From contig CAVOXI010000004.1 of assembly GCA_963700395.1 (NCBI GenBank), forward strand, positions 1 to 64,000: a stretch of DNA of 64,000 nucleotides, written 5' to 3'. The translations under genes and the position numbers were made by a program. The first letter of the stretch is position 1. Every line of letters starts with the position of its first letter. Positions 46,900 through 56,035 of the stretch are shown piece by piece. Source of the stretch: Prado023 sp963700395. Its GTDB lineage: Bacteria > Actinomycetota > Actinomycetes > S36-B12 > CAIYMF01. Under the pieces are notes generated by a model. That model worked only from the letters and a program-made list of their open reading frames with translations, was not told the DNA's origin and ran no database searches.

Positions 46900-48191
46900 C
46901 GGCCCGTCCCTCCATACACGACGGCCTCACCGTCGGCGTCCAACCCGAAGGCAGTGTGCAACGCGCGAACGGCCGCGTCCGCGACGTCCGTGCTGGTCAC
47001 GATCGAGATCCGGATCTCCGAGGTGGTGATCATCGTGATGTTGATGCCTGCCGAGGCCATCGCCCGGAAGAACGTGGCCGAGACACCCGGGTCGGTCCGC
47101 ATGCCGGCCCCCACGAGCGACACCTTGGCGATCCCGTCGTCATAGGCGAGGTCCTCGAACCCGATCTGCTCCTGGACCGCGCGCAGGGAATCCAGTGCCT
47201 GCTGGCGCGACGCAACCGGGCAGGTGAACGTCACATCAGTCCGGGCATCCTCCCCGAGGGAGACGTTCTGGACGATCATGTCCACGTTGACCCCGGCGTC
47301 GGCGACGGCTTGGAAGATCTGCGCGGCCTCACCGGGGAGGTCGGGCACGCCGACCACCGTGATCTTGCAGTCGTTGAGGTCGTAGGCGACCCCCGCGATG
47401 ATCGGTTGCTCCACAGTCGCCCCTCCGGCGGGATTGGCCGCTGCAGGCAGCGGGTCGGTCGAGTCGAGGACCCAGGTGCCGTGCTTGTCCGAGAAGGAGG
47501 ACCGCACGTGGATCGGCATGTGTGCCCGGCGGGCGTACTCGACGCAGCGCAGGTGCAGCACCTTGGCGCCGGCCGCCGCCAGCTCGAGCATCTCCTCATA
47601 GCTGATGCGGGGCACCTGACGGGCCGCCGGGACCACGCGTGGGTCCGCGGAGAACACCCCGTCGACGTCGGTGTAGATCTCGCACATGTCAGCGTCCAGG
47701 GCGACGGCCAGGGCAACGGCGGTGGTGTCCGACCCACCGCGGCCCAGGGTGGTGATGTCCTTGCTGGCGTAGGACACCCCCTGGAAGCCCGCGACGATGG
47801 GGATGGCGCCGTCGGAGATGGCGTGGCGGATCCGTCCGGGGGTCACGTCGATGATCCGGGCCGCGCCGTGCGCGGAGTCGGTGATGAGCCCGGCCTGGGA
47901 CCCCGTGTAGGACCGGCCCTCCTCGCCGAGGTCGTGGATGGCCATGGCCAGGACGGCCATGGAGATGCGCTCACCAGCCGTCAGCAGCATGTCGAGCTCC
48001 CGCCCCGGGGGGTTCGGGCTGACCTCGTTCGCGAGGTCGAGCAGCTCGTCGGTGGAGTCGCCCATGGCCGAGACGACCACGACCACGTCGTTCCCAGCGC
48101 GCTTCGTGTCCACGATGCGCCTGGCCACGCGGCGCACGCTGGGGGCATCGGCCACGGAGGATCCCCCGTACTTCTGGACGATCAGGGCCAT
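46896..48191 (-). CDS. lysC: Aspartate kinase
   Basis: The 431-residue enzyme has the kinase signature VQKYGGSSVAD at residues 5-15 and two C-terminal ACT domains (about residues 265-420) with the MIVQNVS loop that binds allosteric lysine/threonine. ATG 48189-48191 is the start. A TAGAAT box 43 bases upstream is a likely promoter. An internal GTG (47412-47414) with a strong ribosome site probably gives a separate beta subunit of 172 residues, as in Corynebacterium and Bacillus. Confidence 0.96.
   Translation of the reverse strand: MALIVQKYGGSSVADAPSVRRVARRIVDTKRAGNDVVVVVSAMGDSTDELLDLANEVSPNPPGRELDMLLTAGERISMAVLAMAIHDLGEEGRSYTGSQAGLITDSAHGAARIIDVTPGRIRHAISDGAIPIVAGFQGVSYASKDITTLGRGGSDTTAVALAVALDADMCEIYTDVDGVFSADPRVVPAARQVPRISYEEMLELAAAGAKVLHLRCVEYARRAHMPIHVRSSFSDKHGTWVLDSTDPLPAAANPAGGATVEQPIIAGVAYDLNDCKITVVGVPDLPGEAAQIFQAVADAGVNVDMIVQNVSLGEDARTDVTFTCPVASRQQALDSLRAVQEQIGFEDLAYDDGIAKVSLVGAGMRTDPGVSATFFRAMASAGINITMITTSEIRISIVTSTDVADAAVRALHTAFGLDADGEAVVYGGTGR
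47412..47425 (-). promoter_or_regulatory. Internal translation start for the aspartate kinase beta subunit
   Basis: Within lysC, in frame at codon 260, GTG 47412-47414 (VEQPIIAG) follows GGAGGGG at five bases. The product would be the two ACT domains alone. Confidence 0.6.
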
Positions 48192-48233
48192 GCTCGACTG
48201 CTCCCGTAGTGGTCTGCTGCGTACCGGGGCCCA

Positions 48234-48239
48234 ATTCTA
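48234..48239 (-). promoter_or_regulatory. -10 box of the lysC-asd operon
   Basis: TAGAAT on the minus strand would start a transcript near 48226, leaving a leader of about 35 bases before the lysC ATG. No attenuator-like structure is seen in it. Confidence 0.55.
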
Positions 48240-48314
48240 GGGGGTGGCGGCCCTCAGCCGCCCCGAACGTGCACGTCGACCGCGAACCCCCGAGTGGCCT
48301 CGGAGTCGGATCCC

Positions 48315-48941
48315 CTAGGTGCGTGCCTCATCGGTGCTCAGCTGGCCCGTGTCGTCGGCCACCTCGAGTGGAGCCCCTGCTCGGACGTGGGAGACCAGTG
48401 ACCGCAGCGCGCGCAGCGCCATCGCCCCGGAGTCGCCCCAGGAGTTCAAGTAGGTCGTCTGCCACCACCAGAGCGCCTCGAGGGTGCGCCCGGCAGTGTG
48501 GTGGGCAAGCCCATGCAGGAGGTCGGACACGATCGCGGTGATGTCGTCGGAGAGCCTGCCTGAGACCAGCTCAGGGTTGGCATAGGGATCGAACACCTCG
48601 ATGTACGAGTCGACCGGGGCCAGCCTCTCCGCAAGGGCTGCCCTGAGCCGGTCGACGTCGGGTTCGACCCCGGCGTCCGGCTCGAAGCGACCCTCGGGAA
48701 CGACATCGTCGATCGCTCCCAGCCGCGCGCCCATGGCCAGGACGTCGGAGACCTCCAGCAGCAGGATCGCGATCGCATGGTCCTCACCGATCCCGGCGGC
48801 GACTGCCTCCGCCGCCTGCACGAACCGGGCCGATGCGTCAGCCAGGCCGTCAGCCAGGGTCACCAGGTCGTCCTCCACCGGGGTCGCCGGTGTGCTGAGC
48901 ACGGCCATCGCGCCCTCGATGGGCGCCTCATCGACACTCAT
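48315..48941 (-). CDS. DUF5063 domain protein
   Basis: The 208-residue, acidic, helical protein contains the DUF5063 core YIEVFDPYANPELVSGRLSD and a tryptophan-rich segment (EALWWWQTTYLNSWG). The function is unknown. Its ATG (48939-48941) overlaps the recR stop by four bases, which places it in a dnaX-recR-DUF5063 operon. Confidence 0.87.
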   Translation of the reverse strand: MSVDEAPIEGAMAVLSTPATPVEDDLVTLADGLADASARFVQAAEAVAAGIGEDHAIAILLLEVSDVLAMGARLGAIDDVVPEGRFEPDAGVEPDVDRLRAALAERLAPVDSYIEVFDPYANPELVSGRLSDDITAIVSDLLHGLAHHTAGRTLEALWWWQTTYLNSWGDSGAMALRALRSLVSHVRAGAPLEVADDTGQLSTDEART

Positions 48942-49543
48942 GCCTGCCCTCCGATCCTTCGTCGTCCCTCAAATGCCCGGCCAAGGGTGACCTCGTCGGC
49001 GAACTCGAGGTCTCCGCCGACCGGCAGTCCACTGGCCAACCGTGACACGGCCAGGCCCAAAGTGCTCATCAAGCGCGCCAGGTAGGTCGCGGTGGCCTCC
49101 CCCTCGAGGTTCGGATCCGTCGCCAGGATCACCTCGACCACCGACCCGTCGGCAAGGCGCGCCATCAGCTCGCGGATGCGCAGGTCGTCGGGACCGACGC
49201 CCTCCATCGGGCTGATCGCCCCGCCGAGGACGTGGTACCGACCGCGGAACTCGCGGGTCCGCTCGATCGCGACCACGTCCTTGCTCTCCTCGACGACGCA
49301 GAGCAGCGACGGGTCACGTCGCGGGTCCCGGCAGATCCCACACGTTCGCTCCTGGGAGACATTGCCGCAGATCTCGCAGAACTGGACCTTCTCGCGCAGG
49401 GTGAGCAGGGCCTCGGCGAGGTCCGCCACCTCCTGGGGGTCTGCCTTGAGGAGGTGGAAGGCGATCCGCTGGGCGCCCTTGGGCCCGATCCCGGGCAGGC
49501 GGCTGAGCCCGTCGATGACGTCCTGGATGATCCCCTCGTACAT
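48938..49543 (-). CDS. recR: Recombination protein RecR
   Basis: The 201-residue protein has the helix-hairpin-helix LPGIGPKGAQRIAFHLL, a four-cysteine zinc finger (FCEICGN…TCGICRD) and a Toprim domain (CVVEESKDVVAIERT). RecR loads RecA at gaps together with RecF/RecO. ATG 49541-49543 starts eight bases after the dnaX stop. Confidence 0.97.
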   Translation of the reverse strand: MYEGIIQDVIDGLSRLPGIGPKGAQRIAFHLLKADPQEVADLAEALLTLREKVQFCEICGNVSQERTCGICRDPRRDPSLLCVVEESKDVVAIERTREFRGRYHVLGGAISPMEGVGPDDLRIRELMARLADGSVVEVILATDPNLEGEATATYLARLMSTLGLAVSRLASGLPVGGDLEFADEVTLGRAFEGRRRIGGQA

Positions 49544-49551
49544 GTCAGCCC

Positions 49552-51736
49552 CTACGAGTGGTCGATCTCACCGATGGGCCGGGCGCCGAGCTCCCGGGTG
49601 ATCAGGGCCAGTCCGTGCGCCCCACCTGCATCGAGGTCCGGATCGTCGGGGCTCGGGACGTCGGCCACATCAGCGTCGGCCGGCATGGCACCGGCCTCCC
49701 TGACGACGTCAGCGGGGCGCGACGTGGACGATGCTGTTGTCGCTCCCGGACGGGCTGTACCTCCTGGGGCCGAAGCGCGGCCCGGTGCCCGGCTCCCCTT
49801 CGAGGATCCGGACGCGCTCGGGCCCTGATCCGTGCCGCCCAGGGCGGGACGGGCTGGCTCGGGGTCGTGCAGGACATCGATCGAGAGGTCCATCGCAAGG
49901 ACGTCGATGATGGCCTGGCGCAGCCTCTCGTCGTGGCCCCGCTGCGCGATCGCGCGCACGTTCCCGGGCTCGGCGACCGCCACGGCGAGGGCGCCGTTGG
50001 TGCAGGAGACCGGCGTGGCCGCGTGGAAGGCAGTCCATGCCACGCGGCTGGAAGTGGCCAGCCGCTCGAGGATGGCCGGCCATGAGTCACGGATCCGGGT
50101 GAGCGCAGCGTCCCCGGTGGGACCCGCGGATGCAGGCAGCGACCCACCATCTGGCGGGCCGGTCGTCGCCTCGCGATCGGGTGCGTCGCCCGGTGGGGTC
50201 GCGTCGCCCCGGCGGGGTCGCGTCACCAGCCGCCACCGGCGCCTCGGGCGCGCGTGCCGGTGCTGCCTGCGGCCCTCCTGTCGCGTCCGAGGGCGGAACC
50301 GGCGACGCCTCCCCGCCATCCCGGCGCAGCTCCGGCCTTCGGGGAGGGCCTGACGGCGCGGACGGGCCCGTCGAGCGGGGAGGCCCTTCCGGCGCTGCAC
50401 GACCCGCCGAGCGGGGTGCGGACGTGGCGGCGGGCGGCGGTACCGCGGCGGAAGGGATGGGGTCGGGCGCAACCTCCCCAACGCGTGGTGCCACCGGGGC
50501 AGCGGACTGCTCGGGGCGACGCCGGGGCACCGACTCCCTCTCCGGGGAGGTCGTCGCGCCCGATCCGGTGGAGGCTGAGCCGCCGCCGCGCTCAAGACGG
50601 TCGAGGCGGGCCAGGACGGAGGTGAGGTCGTCCCCGGGGCTTGGAAGGGCCAACCGGGCGCAGAGGAGCTCGAGCTGCAGCCGCGGGGCGGTGGCCCCCT
50701 TGATCTGCCCGAGGCCGACGCTGACAAGGTCAGCTGCCCGGGACAGCTCGGCAAGTCCCAGGGACTGGGCCTGGGCGAGCATCCTCTGGCCCTCGTCGTC
50801 GGGGACATCGATCAGGCCCTTCGACAGGGCCTCGTGGTCGGCCCTCAGGACTATCAGGTCCCGCAACCGGTCCAGGATGTCCGTCACGAACCTGCGCGGG
50901 TCGTGACCTGCTGAGATGACCGAGTCGACGATGCCGAACATGTCCGCTGCCGACCCGGCGGACAGGGCCGCAACGAACTCGTCGATGAGGCTGGTGTCGG
51001 TCAGGCCCAGGGACGTGATGGCATCGGCATAGGTCAGGCCGTCAGGACCCGCTCCGGCGAGCAGCTGGCCCAGGACGGACAGGCTGTCGCGGACGCTCCC
51101 CGCACCCGCGCGCGCCACGACGGCGAGCGCGGCGGCCTCCGCGGGGACGCCCTCGGCCGCGCAGACCGATCCGAGGTGCTCGGCCAGCGTCCGGGCCGGC
51201 ACCAGCCGGAAGCCGTAGTGGAAGGTCCTCGAGCGGATCGTCGGGATGATCTTGTCGGGCTCAGTCGTGGCGAAGATGAACCGCAGGTGCGCAGGGGGCT
51301 CCTCGACGAGCTTGAGCAGCGCGTTCGCGGCCTCGTTCGTGAGCTGGTGGGCCTCATCGATGATGTAGACCTTGAACCGGCTCGCGGCGGGCGCGTAGAT
51401 GGCCTTCTCACGCAGGTCGCGTGCGTCATCGATGCCGCGGTGGGTGGCGGCGTCGAGCTCGACGACGTCCATCGACCCGGGTCCGTTCGGGGCCAGCTCG
51501 ACGCAGCTGCGGCACACCCCGCAGGGATCGGCCCGAGGGCCCTGCTCGCAGTTCAGCGAGCGGGCCAGGATCCGCGCCGTCGAGGTCTTGCCGCACCCAC
51601 GCGGCCCCGAGAGCAGGTACGCGTGGTGGGTCCGGCCCGAATCGAGGGCGCGGGCCAGCGGCCCGGTCACGTGCTCCTGGCCGATCACCTCGGCCAGCGA
51701 GCCCGGCCGGTAGGTCCGATAGAGCGCCAGTGCCAC
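49552..51736 (-). CDS. dnaX: DNA polymerase III gamma/tau subunit
   Basis: The clamp-loader ATPase has Walker A SGPRGCGKTS, a four-cysteine zinc module (NCEQGPRADPCGVCRSC), Walker B IIDEAHQLT, and the sensor SRTFHYGFRL. A proline/alanine-rich linker (about 50180-50620) leads to the tau C-terminal domain, which begins RIRDSWPAILERLATSSRVA. The frame changes near 50160, within the linker end. GTG 51734-51736 (ALALYRTYRPG) is set by a TAGGGT box seven bases before it. No programmed-frameshift heptamer of the E. coli type is seen. Confidence 0.93.
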
Positions 51737-51743
51737 GCCGCTC

Positions 51744-51749
51744 ACCCTA
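51744..51749 (-). promoter_or_regulatory. Leaderless-type -10 box for dnaX
   Basis: TAGGGT on the minus strand, seven bases before the GTG start of dnaX. Confidence 0.6.
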
Positions 51750-51795
51750 ACGGTGCCTGCCGACAACGCGGGCTGGCCTCCACAATCCCCAAGTC

Positions 51796-51810
51796 ATCCA
51801 CAGCTGGGGA
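51796..51810. repeat. DnaA-box-like intergenic motif, copy 1
   Basis: The 15 bases ATCCACAGCTGGGGA are identical to 59676-59690. Copy 1 lies between the dnaX promoter and the ferritin gene and continues TAACTCACAGCGGTGTAACT. The TCATCCACA at its start is one base off the DnaA box TTATCCACA. Confidence 0.6.
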
Positions 51811-51868
51811 TAACTCACAGCGGTGTAACTACGTCCGTGTAACTCCTCCGGGTGGTCCGCGGAAGGCG

Positions 51869-52396
51869 TCAGAGGGCGCCGCCGGCCGCCGAGGGTGCGG
51901 TCGGGTCCGCGGCACCGGGGGCGCGGGTCTCGCGCGCCAGGTAGTCCTCGAGGAGCATCACGTTCTCGCCGACGCGCCGGGCCACCTGCAGCAGGGTGGA
52001 GATCGACGCGACCTCCTCGACCTGCTCCTTGAGGAACCAGTGCATGAACTGCTCGCCGAGGTAGTCCGACTCCCCGCGCGCCAGGGCGATGAGGGCCTCG
52101 AACTGGGAGGTGACCTGACGCTCCTGGGCCAGTGCCAGCTCCAGCGGCTCCACGACGGAGGCGAACGCATTGCGCACCGGCGGAACCCCGGGGATGACGA
52201 CCTCGGCCTCCCGGTCCATGAGGTACTGCACGATCATCATCGCGTGGTTGCGCTCCTCGACCGACTGCGCGTAGAAGTGCGCCGCGAGCTGGGGAAGTGC
52301 CTGCTCGTCGAACCAGACCGCGATGGCGACGTACTGCTGGGACGCGAAGAACTCGTGCCCGATCTGTTCGGTGAGCAGGTCGTGGACGGGGCTCAT
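51869..52396 (-). CDS. Ferritin
   Basis: The 175-residue four-helix ferritin (non-haem, BfrB/FtnA-like) has ferroxidase ligands in IGHEFFASQQY, EERNHAMMIV and the ESDYLGEQFMHWFLKEQVEE helix. It stores iron in a 24-mer shell. ATG 52394-52396 follows GAGGAG at five bases. It is a single gene between two intergenic regions. Confidence 0.95.
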   Translation of the reverse strand: MSPVHDLLTEQIGHEFFASQQYVAIAVWFDEQALPQLAAHFYAQSVEERNHAMMIVQYLMDREAEVVIPGVPPVRNAFASVVEPLELALAQERQVTSQFEALIALARGESDYLGEQFMHWFLKEQVEEVASISTLLQVARRVGENVMLLEDYLARETRAPGAADPTAPSAAGGAL

Positions 52397-52496
52397 GGGG
52401 ACTCCTCGAGAGTGCACGGGGATGGCCGTGGGACGCACGCCATCGAGGCACAGACTACGCCGGGGCCGCTGGCGCCGCAGGCTCCAGACACACGAG

Positions 52497-52523
52497 GGCC
52501 CGGACCCTGGGAGGGCCCGGGCC
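52497..52523 (-). terminator. Terminator hairpin of tRNA-Ser
   Basis: A 12-base-pair stem (52497-52508 with 52512-52523, one G-T pair) closes a three-base loop about 30 bases after the tRNA 3' end. Confidence 0.65.
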
Positions 52524-52552
52524 GGTTCCCTCGGGGATCAGCACCAGATCGG

Positions 52553-52640
52553 CGGTGGCGGTGGGATTCGAACCCACGGTGGGCTCATCACCCACACACG
52601 ATTTCGAGTCGTGCTCCTTTGGCCGCTCGGACACGCCACC
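52553..52640 (-). tRNA. tRNA-Ser (anticodon CGA)
   Basis: This 88-base class II tRNA has acceptor GGTGGCG/CGCCACC, anticodon stem CACGA/TCGTG around CTCGAAA (anticodon CGA), a long variable arm (GTGGGTGATGAGCCCAC) and a TTCGAAT T-loop. The 3' CCA is not encoded. Confidence 0.95.
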
Positions 52641-52647
52641 GCGCAGG

Positions 52648-52653
52648 ATTCTA
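52648..52653 (-). promoter_or_regulatory. -10 box of tRNA-Ser
   Basis: TAGAAT on the minus strand lies seven bases before the mature 5' end at 52640. Confidence 0.6.
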
Positions 52654-52687
52654 GGGGCCGTGGGTGCTGAGGCGGAAATCGCGCTCG

Positions 52688-52693
52688 TACCCT
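52688..52693 (+). promoter_or_regulatory. Leaderless-type -10 box for the TrmH-family gene
   Basis: TACCCT, then seven bases, then GTG 52701. It supports the GTG as the true start. Confidence 0.55.
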
Positions 52694-52700
52694 TGGCACC

Positions 52701-53312
52701 GTGCCTGTCGGACCCCACCCCCTGCCCTGGCCGGAGGACCCCCGACTGGACCCGGACCTCCTGGCCCACGGCGACTCCAGGAACGTCGTGGACGCCTACC
52801 GCTACTGGACGGTGGCGGCGATCGTGGCCGATCTGGAGACCAGGCGCTCCCCGATGCACGTGGCGATCGAGAACATCGAGCACGACCTGAACATCGGATC
52901 GATCGTGCGCACGGCCAACGCCTACAACGTCGCCGGCGTCCATGTGGTGGGCCGGCGACGTTGGAACCGACGGGGCGCGATGGTCACCGATGCCTACCTT
53001 CGGATCACCCACCACCCCGACCCAGCCGACCTTCAGCGCTGGGCGAGGTCGGAACGGCTGCCGATCCTCGCGATCGACGTGGTGCCCGGCGCCGTACCCA
53101 TCGACGAGTACACGATGCCCCGGGCGTGCGTGCTCCTGTTCGGCCAGGAGGGTCCGGGACTCAGCCTCCAGGCCATCGCAGGGGCCGACGCCGTCCTGTC
53201 CATCAGCCAGTACGGCTCGACCCGATCCATCAACGTCGCTGCGGCCGCGGCCATCGCGATGCACTGCTGGGCCCGAACTCACCTTGACGGTGACAGCCGC
53301 GACCCGGGGTAG
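52701..53312 (+). CDS. TrmH-family RNA methyltransferase
   Basis: The 203-residue SPOUT methyltransferase has the three family motifs: IGSIVRTANAYN (motif 1), LLFGQEGPGLS (motif 2) and QYGSTRSINVAAAAAI (motif 3), which form the SAM-binding knot. The arginine and serine residues for 2'-O-methylation are present. The RNA target is unknown. Its TAG stop is part of the -10 box of the following DedA gene. Confidence 0.92.
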   Translation: MPVGPHPLPWPEDPRLDPDLLAHGDSRNVVDAYRYWTVAAIVADLETRRSPMHVAIENIEHDLNIGSIVRTANAYNVAGVHVVGRRRWNRRGAMVTDAYLRITHHPDPADLQRWARSERLPILAIDVVPGAVPIDEYTMPRACVLLFGQEGPGLSLQAIAGADAVLSISQYGSTRSINVAAAAAIAMHCWARTHLDGDSRDPG

Positions 53313-53315
53313 CCT
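53310..53315 (+). promoter_or_regulatory. Leaderless-type -10 box for the DedA gene
   Basis: TAGCCT overlaps the stop codon of the TrmH gene and lies six bases before GTG 53322. Confidence 0.6.
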
Positions 53316-53321
53316 TGCGCC

Positions 53322-54020
53322 GTGAGCTTGAGCCTGTCCGTGGCATCCGTCGTTCCTGCGATCGTGAGCACGCTGGGGCCCGACTGGCTCGACCCGCAGA
53401 ACCTCGACCGGTTCGGGACGGCTGCCTTCTGGATCGCGATGGGGATCATCTTCGCCGAGTGCGGCCTGCTGATCGGGTTCTTCCTCCCCGGTGACTCCCT
53501 GCTGTTCATGGTCGGGTTGTTCATCGCCAGCGGCGTGATCGCGATCCCGATCCAGGTGGCGTGCGTCCTGCTGTCCGTGGCCGCCGTCGCGGGCAACCTC
53601 ACGGGCTACTGGATCGGGTACCGCGCGGGACCCTCCCTGTTCAACAGGCCGGAGTCCCGGTTCTTCCGCCAGGAGTACGTGGACAAGACCCACCAGTTCT
53701 TCGACAAGTACGGCTCCCGTGCGATCGTCCTGGCCCGGTTCGTGCCCATCGTGCGCACGTTCATCACGGCGATGGCCGGGATCGGCCGGATGGACCTGCG
53801 CACCTACGCGCTCTACTCCACGATCGGGGGCGTCCTCTGGGCGACCGGCGTGACCCTCCTGGGCTACTACCTGGGCAACATCCCCTTCGTGAAGGACCAC
53901 ATCGAGCTGATCCTGATCGGCATCGTGGCCCTGTCGATCATCCCGATCGGGTTCGAGACCCTGCGGCACCGGCGCGAGTCGCGCGGTGCGGCGGCGGCCT
54001 CCGTCGATCCCACCGCCTGA
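53322..54020 (+). CDS. DedA/SNARE-associated family membrane protein
   Basis: The 232-residue protein has re-entrant and membrane segments with the family motifs FFLPGDSLLF, GNLTGYWIGYRAG and ARFVPIVRTFITAMAGIG. DedA proteins are undecaprenyl-phosphate or phospholipid flippase candidates. GTG 53322 is set by the -10 box. It is followed by pyrE with its own promoter. Confidence 0.92.
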   Translation: MSLSLSVASVVPAIVSTLGPDWLDPQNLDRFGTAAFWIAMGIIFAECGLLIGFFLPGDSLLFMVGLFIASGVIAIPIQVACVLLSVAAVAGNLTGYWIGYRAGPSLFNRPESRFFRQEYVDKTHQFFDKYGSRAIVLARFVPIVRTFITAMAGIGRMDLRTYALYSTIGGVLWATGVTLLGYYLGNIPFVKDHIELILIGIVALSIIPIGFETLRHRRESRGAAAASVDPTA

Positions 54021-54071
54021 TCCCGCATCGCGGCGCGGCAGGCGATGTGCGCGGCCATCCACGCCAGGACC

Positions 54072-54077
54072 TAGGGT
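54072..54077 (+). promoter_or_regulatory. Leaderless-type -10 box for pyrE
   Basis: TAGGGT, then seven bases, then GTG 54085. Confidence 0.6.
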
Positions 54078-54084
54078 TGTCGCC

Positions 54085-54624
54085 GTGACTGATGCTCGCG
54101 AGCAACTCCTCGACCAGATCCGGACCAAGGCCGTCGTGCACGGCCGGGTCGTGCTGTCCTCGGGACGCGAGGCTCAGTACTACGTGGACCTGCGACGGGT
54201 GACCCTGGACGGACGGGCAGCTCCCCTCGTCGGTGAGGTCATGCTCGACCTGACCGCGGACATGTCCTACGACGCCGTCGGCGGGCTGACCCTCGGGGCC
54301 GACCCGGTCGCCACCGCGATGCTGCACGCGGCCGCGGCACGGGGCCAGCATCTCGATGCCTTCGTGGTCCGCAAGGCCGAGAAGGCGCACGGGCTGCAGC
54401 GGCGCATCGAGGGCCCCGACGTCACTGGGCGCCGCGTCCTGGCGGTGGAGGACACCTCGACGACCGGCGGCTCGGTGATGGCCGCGGTGGAGGCGCTGCG
54501 TGAGGCTGGCGCCGAGGTCGTGGGTGTCGCCGTGATCGTCGAGCGCGGCGCCGCCGGGATGATCGCCGACGCGGGCCTGGAGTACCGGGCCGCCTACCAG
54601 CTGGCCGATCTCGGCCTCGACTGA
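54085..54624 (+). CDS. pyrE: Orotate phosphoribosyltransferase
   Basis: The 179-residue enzyme converts orotate and PRPP to OMP. The SSGREAQYYVDLRR segment and the PRPP loop VLAVEDTSTTGGS are present, with the catalytic-loop FVVRKAEKAHG. Here it is apart from other pyrimidine genes, the usual actinobacterial situation. The next gene starts one base after the stop. Confidence 0.94.
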   Translation: MTDAREQLLDQIRTKAVVHGRVVLSSGREAQYYVDLRRVTLDGRAAPLVGEVMLDLTADMSYDAVGGLTLGADPVATAMLHAAAARGQHLDAFVVRKAEKAHGLQRRIEGPDVTGRRVLAVEDTSTTGGSVMAAVEALREAGAEVVGVAVIVERGAAGMIADAGLEYRAAYQLADLGLD

Positions 54625-54625
54625 C

Positions 54626-55138
54626 ATGCCCGGGGTCACGGTCGTCCTGTGTCCCGCACTCGACCCGGGGGCCCCTGACGGACAGCGCCGCGAGCTGGCA
54701 GCCGCCCTGGCCGGGTGGGGGATCCCGGTCGTGATCCCCCACCGGCAGTCGCGCAACGGCGCGGAGGCATCCGACGAGCGTCTCGGGATCGCGGCGTGGG
54801 TGGCCGACCAGGCCGTGGCGATCACGGCCGCACAGGTCGAGGGACCGCTGATGCTGGTCAGCGCCGGGGACGCCAACCGTGCCGTACCCGCGCTCGGCTA
54901 CTCCCAACGCGCGTCACGCCGCAGCGTCGTGGCCTACGTCCTGGTCGACGGCCCCCTGCCTGACGCCAGCCGCGCGGGCAGGGACTGGCCGGACGCCCCC
55001 GTGGTCCACGTGACCACCCCCGGCGCCGACGCGGCACCGGCTGCCGCGGCCAGGTTGCGCGGGTGGTCGACCCTGGACGCGGACCCCATTGCGGTCGTCA
55101 GCCGCATCGCCCGGGGCTGGCCGGACTCGATGCCCTGA
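54626..55138 (+). CDS. Alpha/beta-hydrolase-fold-like hypothetical protein
   Basis: The 170-residue protein has a beta-strand pattern (TVVLCPALDP… GPLMLVSAGDA… VVAYVLVDGPLP) reminiscent of an alpha/beta hydrolase, but there is no GxSxG elbow: the expected position reads VSAGDAN. Catalysis is doubtful. It follows pyrE at once, so it is probably co-transcribed with it. I do not recognise a named family. Confidence 0.65.
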   Translation: MPGVTVVLCPALDPGAPDGQRRELAAALAGWGIPVVIPHRQSRNGAEASDERLGIAAWVADQAVAITAAQVEGPLMLVSAGDANRAVPALGYSQRASRRSVVAYVLVDGPLPDASRAGRDWPDAPVVHVTTPGADAAPAAAARLRGWSTLDADPIAVVSRIARGWPDSMP

Positions 55139-55222
55139 CCCGCGGGCCCGGGAAGATCGGCGCTGCGTCGCGGCACCCCCGCACCCGCTCGCATCCGCGG
55201 GCGCCTGCGGCACACTGGGCCC

Positions 55223-56035
55223 ATGACAGCATGCATCACGGGAGCGACCGCCGGGATCGGCCTCGCCTTCGCCGAGGAACTGGCCGCCGAGGGTTCGGAC
55301 CTGGTCGTTGTGGCGCGCGACACCGAGCGCCTGGCGGCCCTGGCCGAGCGGCTCGGAACCGAGCACGCGATCTCCGTGGAGGTCCTGACCGCCGACCTGG
55401 CCACGGACGCAGGCTGCACGGCCGTGATGGAGCGCCTTGCCGACGAGTCCCGACCGGTCGACGTGCTGGTGAACAACGCCGGATTCGGCGTCAACCAGGG
55501 CTTCGTGGCCGGAAGCCTGGCCGACGAGGAGCGCCTGCTCGACGTCCTCGTCCGGGCGACGCTCCGGCTGACCCACGCGGCACTTCCCGGGATGGTGCAG
55601 CGAGGTCGGGGGACCGTGATCAACGTCTCGAGCGTGGCCGGGTTCGTGCCCATGGGCACGTACTCGGCTGCCAAGGCGTGGGTCACGGTGTTCACCGAGG
55701 GCCTCGCCCCGGAGCTCTCGGGGACCGGCGTGACTGCCACCGCGGTGTGCCCCGGCTTCACCCACACGGAGTTCCACGAGCGCGCTGACATGGACATGGT
55801 GTTCCTCCCGGAGTGGGCGTGGCTCGACTCACGCCGCGTCGCACGCGACGGCCTGCGGGAGGCCCGCGCGGGGCACGCCGTCAGCGTGCCGTCGAAGCGC
55901 TACACCTCCCTGGCACTGGCCGCCCAGTACATGCCGCGGCCCATCCTGAGGCGGCGGGCACCCGGATCGCCCAGTCGCGGGCCGCACGGAGGTGACCCAG
56001 GTGTCCTTGCGACATCCAGGTCGAGGGTTGGGCCA
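55223..56035 (+). CDS. Short-chain dehydrogenase/reductase
   Basis: The approximately 270-residue enzyme has the cofactor loop GATAGIGLAFAEEL, the NNAGFG motif and the catalytic set Ser (NVSSVAG) and YSAAK. It resembles the DltE/SDR branch of unknown substrate. ATG 55223 is the start. No stop codon separates it from the aminotransferase that follows: the frame stays open for 659 codons. The stop may be hidden by an indel, for example TGA 55993-55995, one frame away, right after GGAGG. Confidence 0.82.
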
